64,000 bases of DNA from UBA11524 sp963617205 (lineage in GTDB: Bacteria; Bacillota; Clostridia; Christensenellales; Aristaeellaceae), in NCBI GenBank assembly GCA_963617205.1, contig CAVEOA010000006.1, positions 1 to 64,000 on the forward strand, written 5' to 3'. A program made the position numbers and the translations under genes. Below are positions 8,517-14,555 of the stretch, one piece after another. Numbering within the stretch: position 1 is the stretch's first letter; the number at the start of each line of letters is the position of its first letter. Under the pieces are notes generated by a model, which ran no database searches, was not told the origin of the DNA, and saw only the letters and a list, made by a program, of their open reading frames with translations.

Positions 8517-9686
8517 CTATCGTGAAATTACGCGGTAACGCAGCAGCGGATCGCCGGGCAGACCGGCGCCGAGCGCCCAGAGCTGCCATGCACGTTCTTC
8601 AACCTGAAACCACGCATCGTGTCGGTTGCAGGCTGACGGGGCGAGCAGCGGAATCCGTCCACGCGAAAGCTCCGACAGCAGTCCGGCGCAATCTCTGCGG
8701 TAACCCAGCAAAACGGCAGCAGGCGGCAAGGGATATTCCGCGAGCAAATCAGCCGTGATGCCCAGCAGCGCATATGTTGCCAATCGGGACAGCCGTGCGT
8801 ACGGGTAACGGCGCGTCTTGGCGGCCTGAAGCAGCGCTTCGCGGGTGACGGCAGCGCTTGCGGCACGGCGCAGGCGGTTCTCAATGCCCTCGCTGAGATC
8901 GGGCAGATGCGCAAAATCCTCGTCGGACATCGTTCGCAGGCGTGACAGCAGCACGAGGTCGAGCGCTTCCGGACGGTGCAGGTGCTGCACGGCGGCCTGA
9001 TTCATCAGCAGGTCGGCGGCGCTTTCCGGCATGGCAGACTGTGCAGGTTGCCAATCTCCGCGCAATACGGCGGAGCGGATGGCGGCAGCAGAAGAGAGTG
9101 CGCCGGAGATTGCGGAAGCATGATAGTCGTTCTCTCGAAGGATGGGGACGGCGGTCATTGCGGAATGCAGCTGCATCATTGCGCGCAGGTAACAGACGGC
9201 AAGCGTGTTGTTCGGCGAGGCAAGCATCGTGGCGGCTTCGGGGGAAACGGCGGATACGGCGGCGGAAAGCGCGGCAGGATAGGGGAGTCCGCGGGCAAGC
9301 TGAGCATGCAGCGAGGTGGCAGCCGCATCGGTTTCCAGCAGGCTTGCCGCGGCGGACAATGCGGACAAATCAGCCGTTTCAGCGCCGAAGGAGATGCAGT
9401 CGCAGCCCAGCGCGTTCAGCAGCGATACGCCGCCGAGCGCAAAGTGCTCCGCATTGCGGACAGACCACATTGCAGGCAGCAGAATGACGGCATCCGCGCC
9501 GTTTTCCAGCGCCATTTCCGTGCGGATGGCAGGGGACAAAATCGCCGCATCGCCGCGCTGCACAAAGCAGCCTGACATGACGGCAACGACGCAGTCCGCA
9601 CTCGTTTGCCGCCGCGCTTCATCCAGCTGATGGGCATGTCCAGAATGGAACGGATTGTATTCGGCAATGACCCCGACGATGCGCAT
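8517..9686 (-). CDS. tmcAL: tRNA(Met) cytidine acetate ligase
   Basis: A 389-residue nucleotidyltransferase-fold enzyme of the TmcAL (YlbM) family. It activates acetate with ATP and acetylates the wobble cytidine of elongator tRNA-Met to ac4C. The N-terminal signature GVIAEYNPFHSGH, with its HSGH nucleotide-binding element, and VMSGCFVQRGD are characteristic. ATG 9686 is preceded by a GGAGG site; a longer open frame to 9731 has none. It is the first gene of a two-gene minus-strand operon and is divergent from pduL. Its use of acetate fits a location next to the acetate kinase locus, where many Clostridia also keep it. Confidence 0.92.
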   Translation of the reverse strand: MRIVGVIAEYNPFHSGHAHQLDEARRQTSADCVVAVMSGCFVQRGDAAILSPAIRTEMALENGADAVILLPAMWSVRNAEHFALGGVSLLNALGCDCISFGAETADLSALSAAASLLETDAAATSLHAQLARGLPYPAALSAAVSAVSPEAATMLASPNNTLAVCYLRAMMQLHSAMTAVPILRENDYHASAISGALSSAAAIRSAVLRGDWQPAQSAMPESAADLLMNQAAVQHLHRPEALDLVLLSRLRTMSDEDFAHLPDLSEGIENRLRRAASAAVTREALLQAAKTRRYPYARLSRLATYALLGITADLLAEYPLPPAAVLLGYRRDCAGLLSELSRGRIPLLAPSACNRHDAWFQVEERAWQLWALGAGLPGDPLLRYRVISR

Positions 9687-9729
9687 ACGCCCGCCTCCTT
9701 CCGCAAAATCTGGGCAGAACAACGCATTC

Positions 9730-9757
9730 ATTATAGCAGAATCGGCGAAAACGTCAA
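9730..9757 (-). promoter_or_regulatory. Promoter of tmcAL operon
   Basis: Read on the minus strand, TTGACG (9757-9752) and TATAAT (9735-9730) are separated by 16 nt. It stands back to back with the pduL promoter, whose -35 box begins only 20 bp away, so the two could share an operator. Confidence 0.7.
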
Positions 9758-9776
9758 TGAAAAATCGCTGAAACCG

Positions 9777-9805
9777 TTTACAGAACAGCGGAAAGATGGT
9801 ATAAT
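9777..9805 (+). promoter_or_regulatory. Promoter of pduL
   Basis: TTTACA at 9777-9782 and a perfect TATAAT at 9800-9805 with a 17-nt spacer. The pduL start is 45 nt downstream of the -10 box, with AGAAGGA as the ribosome site. Confidence 0.8.
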
Positions 9806-9849
9806 GAGGCAGGGCAACCTGTACAAATCAGAAAGAAGGAAATCACAAT

Positions 9850-10422
9850 ATGAAGCAGTTCATCGTGGAAACCTCCGCACGTCACGTGCACGTCACTCAG
9901 CAGGATCTGGAAACCCTTTTCGGTAAGGGCTATGAGCTGACCGTCAAGAAGATGCTCTCTCAGCCCGGCCAGTATGCCAGCGCAGAGCGTGTTGACGTTG
10001 TCGGCCCGAAGAAGACGCTCACCGGCGTGAGCATCCTCGGTCCTGTTCGCAGCGCAACGCAGGTTGAGCTGTCCCTGACGGACGCTCGTTCCATCGGCGT
10101 GATGGCTCCTGTCCGCGAGTCCGGCGACATCGAGGGCTCCGGCGCATGCAAGCTCGTTGGTCCTGCCGGTGAGGTTGAAGTGGCTCAGGGCGTGATCGCT
10201 GCGAAGCGTCACATCCACATGACGTCTGCGGATGCAGAAGAATACGGCGTGAAGGACAAGGACATTGTCTCCGTGAAGGTGGATACGGACGGCCGCTCCC
10301 TCGTGTTCGGCGATGTCGTCGTTCGCGTGAGCGACAAGTATGCGCTTGCGATGCACGTCGACACGGACGAGTCCAATGCTGCCGGCTGCGGTCGTGCACA
10401 GATGGGCGAAATCGTCAAGTAA
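9850..10422 (+). CDS. pduL: PduL-type phosphate acyltransferase (phosphotransacetylase)
   Basis: A 190-residue zinc enzyme that interconverts acyl-CoA plus phosphate with acyl-phosphate plus CoA. It is unrelated in fold to Pta. Two PduL half-domains are visible; each carries a metal-binding HxH, H12/H14 (ARHVHV) and H121/H123 (KRHIHM). There is no N-terminal encapsulation peptide and no microcompartment shell gene nearby, so a cytosolic, housekeeping role is likely. It lies upstream of ackA, separated only by the LRR gene, and no pta is present. I infer that PduL and AckA together run the acetyl-CoA to acetate pathway, yielding ATP. Confidence 0.93.
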   Translation: MKQFIVETSARHVHVTQQDLETLFGKGYELTVKKMLSQPGQYASAERVDVVGPKKTLTGVSILGPVRSATQVELSLTDARSIGVMAPVRESGDIEGSGACKLVGPAGEVEVAQGVIAAKRHIHMTSADAEEYGVKDKDIVSVKVDTDGRSLVFGDVVVRVSDKYALAMHVDTDESNAAGCGRAQMGEIVK

Positions 10423-10430
10423 ATACAATG

Positions 10431-10511
10431 CATGCAGGGTTTCCTGACGCTGAAACGTGTGGCTACAGAAATGTAACTGAATTGACGATGAAGAGGAGGA
10501 AGCCCTGCATG
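10431..10511 (+). promoter_or_regulatory. Long-range hairpin over the start of the LRR gene
   Basis: A 15-nt arm at 10431-10445 (CATGCAGGGTTTCCT) pairs with 10497-10511, with one G-U pair and a loop of about 51 nt. The 3' arm contains the ATG start (10509-10511) and the end of the GAGGAGG ribosome site, so folding would block translation initiation. It directly follows the pduL stop. Pairing is visible in the sequence; a regulatory effect is inferred. Confidence 0.5.
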
Positions 10512-11906
10512 AAAAAACGGCTGATTTCCCTGCTGCTCGCATGGCTGCTGCTCTGCCTGACCTGCGCTCTTGCAGAGGAGCAGACATCCGCCAGCCCGTA
10601 CTTTGAGCTGTACCCGATTGCACTTGGCGATAACGCTGTCTTCGAGGTTCCGAATACATGGGCGTACCAGCGAATCGAGGAGGATGGTCTGCCGCCGATG
10701 GTCTATCTCATCAGCGGAGAGGAACAGCTGGTGATGGTCGCAAAGCTGCCTGCCGATTGGGAGGACACCGAAGAGAGCGAGGCAATGGGACTGCCTTCCT
10801 TCAGCCTTGAGGGAACGGCCGTCATGGTCGGGCTGACTACATCGCAAAGCACACGACTGCAGGAAATGACGATCAACGACATGCCGGCAGTGCTGGTGAA
10901 CATGGCTGGACAGGGCTTCGACATCCTCTGGATTGGGGATTCGGGCGACCTGTATTTCTTTATGTTTGAAAACAGCGATGCGGATTTTGTCGAGGATGTC
11001 ATCACAGTCGCAAAGTCGCTGCGCGTATTCCATCTGAAGGATGAGCAGATCAATCCCGCGTCGGATTTCACGTACACGGTGGAAAACGGCGAGGTCACCA
11101 TCACCGGGTATATCGGCGAGAGCGAGCATGTGCTTATTCCGAACACCATCGAGGACATGCCGGTCACGGCGCTGGCGGCAAGCGCCTTCTACGAGAAGCG
11201 CGTCACGACGGTCGTTGTGCCGGACAGCGTCAGGCAGGTTGGCGCGGCGTGCTTCTCCGGCGATAATTACCTGGTCAGCCTGACGCTGCCGGAAAATCTC
11301 GAGGTGCTGGCGGAAGGCTGCATCGAAAGCTGCTTTCGCCTGATGGACTTCGAGCTGCCGCAGGGACTGAAAACAATCGAACAGGCGACGCTGTGCTTTA
11401 ACCTTTACCTGACGAACCTGACGCTTCCTGCCGGTCTGACGGACATTGCACAGAGCAACTTCATCGGGCTGTTCAGCTTGGAGAATTTTGCTGTTGCGGA
11501 AGGGAACAGCTCGTTCACCTACGACAGCACAAACGGGCTGCTGATGACGGCTGACGGCACACGCGTGCTGCACTGCTTCTCGGCGCTTGCACCACAGAGC
11601 GTGCTCATCCTGCCGGACGGCGTGAAGACGATTGACCCGTTCGCGTTCCACTACGACTACGAGGCGGAGAAAATCGTCCTGCCTGAAGGTACGGAAACGA
11701 TCGGCGCAATGGCGTTTGGCATGTGCCCGTACCTGACTGAAATTGTCATCCCGGCAAGCGTGACGTCGCTTGGCGTACTGGACGGGTTGGACGGAACGGC
11801 CGGCATCGCTTCGCTTACGACGAACGTCATCGTGACGCCCGAAGGCAGCACCGCATGGAACTGGGCACTTGATTTCGGTATGACGGTCAAGACACAGGAA
11901 GAATAA
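10509..11906 (+). CDS. Secreted leucine-rich-repeat (BspA-type LRR_5) protein
   Basis: A 465-residue exported protein. Residues 1-23 form a signal peptide ending CALAEE. An N-terminal globular region of about 150 residues, which I do not recognise, precedes a run of BspA/LRR_5-type repeats from about residue 205 onward (VLIPNTIEDM, VVVPDSVRQVGAACF, LTLPENLEVLAEGC, FELPQGLKTIEQATL). Such repeats usually mediate binding at the cell surface. No anchor motif is seen, so it is probably released or loosely bound. ATG 10509 has GAGGAGG ahead of it; an open frame reaching to 10428 lacks a ribosome site. It sits between pduL and ackA, an odd place for a surface protein. Confidence 0.8.
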   Translation: MKKRLISLLLAWLLLCLTCALAEEQTSASPYFELYPIALGDNAVFEVPNTWAYQRIEEDGLPPMVYLISGEEQLVMVAKLPADWEDTEESEAMGLPSFSLEGTAVMVGLTTSQSTRLQEMTINDMPAVLVNMAGQGFDILWIGDSGDLYFFMFENSDADFVEDVITVAKSLRVFHLKDEQINPASDFTYTVENGEVTITGYIGESEHVLIPNTIEDMPVTALAASAFYEKRVTTVVVPDSVRQVGAACFSGDNYLVSLTLPENLEVLAEGCIESCFRLMDFELPQGLKTIEQATLCFNLYLTNLTLPAGLTDIAQSNFIGLFSLENFAVAEGNSSFTYDSTNGLLMTADGTRVLHCFSALAPQSVLILPDGVKTIDPFAFHYDYEAEKIVLPEGTETIGAMAFGMCPYLTEIVIPASVTSLGVLDGLDGTAGIASLTTNVIVTPEGSTAWNWALDFGMTVKTQEE

Positions 11907-11950
11907 CAAACAGAATCTGGTTGATTGAAAATAAAGGAGTGTAATCCCCT

Positions 11951-13159
11951 ATGAAAATTCTGATTGTCAACGCCGGCTCTTCCTCCCTGAAGTACCAGCT
12001 GGTCGACATGGACACGGAAACGCTGATCGTCAAGGGTCAGGTCGAGCGCATCAACATCGAGGGCTCGCACCTGAACCAGAAGACCCCCGATCAGTCGAAG
12101 GTCATGGACATTTATGAGCCTGTTCCCGATCACGTTGTGGCGACGAAGCTGATGCTCCGCGCGCTGCTCGATCCGGAGAAGGGCGTGCTCAAGTCCGTTG
12201 ATGAGATCGGCGCAGTCGGTCACCGCGTGCTGCACGGCGGCGAGGAATTCACCGCGAGCTGCATCATCACGCCCGAAGTCAAGGCCTGCATCCGCAAGTT
12301 CATCCCGCTCGGACCGCTGCACAATCCGGCGAACCTGATGGGCATCGAGGCCTGCGAAGAGGTTATGCCGAATACGCCCCAGGTGGCTGTGTTCGACACC
12401 GCGTTCCATCAGACCATGCCGCCGAAGGCATTCATGTACGGCGTGCCCTATCACTATTATAAGGATATGGGCGTTCGTCGCTACGGCTTCCACGGTACGT
12501 CTCACCGCTATGTCAGCAAGCGCGTCTGCGAATTTCTCGGCGTCAGCCCGATCGGCAAGCGCGTGATCGTCTGCCATCTGGGCAACGGCTCCTCCATGTC
12601 CGCGGTTGTCGACGGCAAGTGCGTTGACACCTCGATGGGCTTGACGCCGCTTGAGGGCGTGCTGATGGGCACGCGCTGCGGCTCCTGCGATCCGGCAGTT
12701 GTGCAGTTCATCGCCAACAACGACCATAAGACGGTCGATGAGGTGCTGACGATGATGAACAAGGAGTCCGGTCTGATGGGCATCTCCGGGCTGTCCTCCG
12801 ACATGCGCGATATCGACAAGGCGGCAGACGAGGGCAACGAGCGTGCTTCGCTGGCTCGCGACATGCTGCTCTACGGCATCAAGAAGTACATCGGCTCCTA
12901 TGCGGCGGCGATGGGCGGCGTGGATATCATCGCGTTCACTGCCGGTATCGGCGAGAACGGTCCCGAACTGCGCGAAGCAGTGATGAAGGACATGGAGTGG
13001 ATGGGCGCGAAGCTCGACGCCGAGAAGAACAAGGTTCGCGGCAAGGAAGCCGTCATCTCCACGGACGATTCAAAGGTGACCATCTGCGTCATCCCGACGA
13101 ACGAGGAAATCATGATCGCACGCGACACCAAGGAACTCGTTGAGGGCATGAACAAGTAA
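11951..13159 (+). CDS. ackA: Acetate kinase
   Basis: A 402-residue cytosolic kinase of the ASKHA fold that converts acetyl-phosphate plus ADP to acetate plus ATP. Visible family signatures are MKILIVNAGSSSLKYQL at the N-terminus, GHRVLHGGE, DTAFHQTMP, RRYGFHGTSHRYV and the phosphate loop HLGNGSSMSAV. Near the C-terminus is FTAGIGENGPELRE. The length matches the family (about 400). It is preceded by an AAAGGAG site and lies 44 nt after the LRR gene with no clear promoter between, so it is probably read from the pduL promoter. It is the ATP-forming partner of PduL. Confidence 0.97.
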   Translation: MKILIVNAGSSSLKYQLVDMDTETLIVKGQVERINIEGSHLNQKTPDQSKVMDIYEPVPDHVVATKLMLRALLDPEKGVLKSVDEIGAVGHRVLHGGEEFTASCIITPEVKACIRKFIPLGPLHNPANLMGIEACEEVMPNTPQVAVFDTAFHQTMPPKAFMYGVPYHYYKDMGVRRYGFHGTSHRYVSKRVCEFLGVSPIGKRVIVCHLGNGSSMSAVVDGKCVDTSMGLTPLEGVLMGTRCGSCDPAVVQFIANNDHKTVDEVLTMMNKESGLMGISGLSSDMRDIDKAADEGNERASLARDMLLYGIKKYIGSYAAAMGGVDIIAFTAGIGENGPELREAVMKDMEWMGAKLDAEKNKVRGKEAVISTDDSKVTICVIPTNEEIMIARDTKELVEGMNK

Positions 13160-13208
13160 TTCACGTGACATTTTTCGAGGCAGAATGAAGTTTTGCTCAA
13201 AAAAAGTG

Positions 13209-13237
13209 TTGACAAAGCGTGAAGAAAAATCTATAAT
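13209..13237 (+). promoter_or_regulatory. Promoter of yceD-rpmF
   Basis: A perfect TTGACA (13209-13214) and TATAAT (13232-13237) with a 17-nt spacer, a consensus sigma-A promoter as expected for a ribosomal protein operon. The yceD start is 32 nt downstream. Confidence 0.88.
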
Positions 13238-13268
13238 AGGAAATGGTCTAATTTGAGGTGATGAGTGC

Positions 13269-13781
13269 ATGATGTTGGATGTTCTCCAAGCCCTGCGTGA
13301 TCCGGGAACGGCTTACGCATTCTCTGCGGAGCAGACCATGGCTGCGCAGGATATCAGCGGCGAAGAGGTCACGTTCGAACCGGTTCATCTGGAAGGGCGG
13401 CTGACCGCGAATGAGGACGGAAGCGTCATGGTCGAGGGCTCTCTGAGCACCACGGCACATGCTCATTGCGCCAAATGCCTGTCTCCTGCGGCTTGTACGG
13501 TCACCGGTTCATTTCAGGAAACCTTCCTTCATGGGGGCGATCCTGAGGATGATGAGATTTTCACCTATGAAGGCGCTAAGCTGGATTTGGAAAAGCTCAC
13601 GCTGACGCACGTCCTGCTGAATCTGCCGATGCGCTTCCTCTGCAAGGAGGATTGCCGCGGCGCTGAACAGTATCTGGAGACCGCAAAACAACAGAAGCAT
13701 TGCCCGGACGATGCAAATATTCAGCGTCCTTTTGCGGCATTGCAGCAGTTGCTGGCTGAAAAGTCCGACAACAAAGAATAA
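13269..13781 (+). CDS. yceD: YceD/DUF177 family protein
   Basis: A 170-residue protein of the YceD family, almost always found upstream of rpmF. In E. coli and plants the family is linked to 23S rRNA accumulation; the molecular role is not settled. A CAKC cysteine pair near residue 63 and a CKEDC element near residue 126 fit the conserved cysteines of the family and may bind metal. Tandem ATG codons at 13269 and 13272 follow GAGGTGAT. It starts a two-gene operon with rpmF. Confidence 0.88.
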   Translation: MMLDVLQALRDPGTAYAFSAEQTMAAQDISGEEVTFEPVHLEGRLTANEDGSVMVEGSLSTTAHAHCAKCLSPAACTVTGSFQETFLHGGDPEDDEIFTYEGAKLDLEKLTLTHVLLNLPMRFLCKEDCRGAEQYLETAKQQKHCPDDANIQRPFAALQQLLAEKSDNKE

Positions 13782-13824
13782 TTCGGTCAGCAATTTGGCT
13801 GCCAATTGATGAGGAGGTGTGATC

Positions 13825-14016
13825 ATGGCTCTTCCGAAGGGAAAAATCTCTAAGGCTCGCAAGCACAGTCGTCGTGCCAACTGGAAGCTCACCCTGCCGG
13901 GTATTGTTGAGTGCCCCCAGTGCCATCAGATGAAGCTGGCTCACCGCGTGTGCAAGCAGTGCGGCTACTACAAGGGCGTTCAGGTCGTTGCAGTCAACGA
14001 GGAAAAGAATGCTTAA
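13825..14016 (+). CDS. rpmF: 50S ribosomal protein L32
   Basis: A 63-residue ribosomal protein of the large subunit. The N-terminus MALPKGKISKARKHSRRA is typical. The zinc-binding form is present, with CPQC and CKQC about 15 residues apart. ATG 13825 has GAGGAGGTG at 13811-13819. A small palindrome (13791-13808) lies between yceD and the ribosome site. Unlike many Firmicutes, no plsX or fapR follows; the next element is a valine T-box leader. Confidence 0.97.
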   Translation: MALPKGKISKARKHSRRANWKLTLPGIVECPQCHQMKLAHRVCKQCGYYKGVQVVAVNEEKNA

Positions 14017-14069
14017 GGCACCCGCCGCGTAAAGCGGTTCAGCCTTGAGGTATCATATGAATATGCTCG

Positions 14070-14312
14070 CAACGTGATGAGGAGTACCCCGCAATGCGTG
14101 CTTAGAGAGGACGGTTCACTGGCTGAAAGACCGCCTGCATGGCACTCGGGGGAAGGTCGCTTCACAGAGCGTCCGGCAAGGGGCGCACCGCGTGTGTGCG
14201 TAAGTAATCGGATGCGGATTGCACCCGTGATCGTGCAGTTGAGGCAGCATTGCGCTGCGAAGCAAGGTGGTACCACGGAAACAGCTCCGTCCTTCGGGAT
14301 GGGGCTGTTTTC
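14070..14312 (+). ncRNA. T-box leader (valine)
   Basis: A tRNA-sensing leader. The diagnostic T-box TGGTACCACGG is at 14268-14278. The AGAGAG element near 14105 and an apical GGCTGAAAGACC-like loop mark Stem I. A GAAG-GTC-GC specifier region gives GTC (valine) at 14156-14158. The terminator is AAACAGCTCCGTCC (14279-14292) with GGATGGGGCTGTTT (14297-14310). Uncharged tRNA-Val would favour antitermination. The target is valS, with a small membrane protein gene in between. The specifier assignment relies on alignment by eye. Confidence 0.9.
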
Positions 14313-14345
14313 TGTATCTTTGGACGCAATCAGAAGGGGAACAAT

Positions 14346-14540
14346 ATGGATTACGTGCAGCAGGTTTTGCAGCGCCTGCTTCAGCCGGGGACGCTGCTCC
14401 TCGTGATTGGGATGGTCGTTGTGTACACGTCAAAATTCACGTCCGGCAAGCTCTTTTCGGGCAGTGAAAGGGCAGATATCGTCATCAAAATCGTCGGATG
14501 CGTCATCGCACTTGTTGGGACGCTGATGATTTTCCTATAA
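14346..14540 (+). CDS. Small two-helix membrane protein between T-box and valS
   Basis: A 64-residue protein I cannot assign to a family. Two hydrophobic segments (about residues 14-27 and 47-63) flank a short polar loop containing SGSERAD. The predicted topology is an inner-membrane hairpin. AGAAGGGG at 14332-14339 precedes ATG 14346, and the stop is 15 nt before the valS start, so it is cotranscribed with valS under the same T-box. Codon use matches its neighbours. No catalytic residues are apparent. Confidence 0.72.
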   Translation: MDYVQQVLQRLLQPGTLLLVIGMVVVYTSKFTSGKLFSGSERADIVIKIVGCVIALVGTLMIFL

Positions 14541-14555
14541 GGAGGAATGAGTACG

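Noticed and set aside
9850..10422. pduL as evidence of a bacterial microcompartment
   Set aside because: No shell protein, aldehyde dehydrogenase or diol/ethanolamine genes are nearby, and the protein has no encapsulation peptide.
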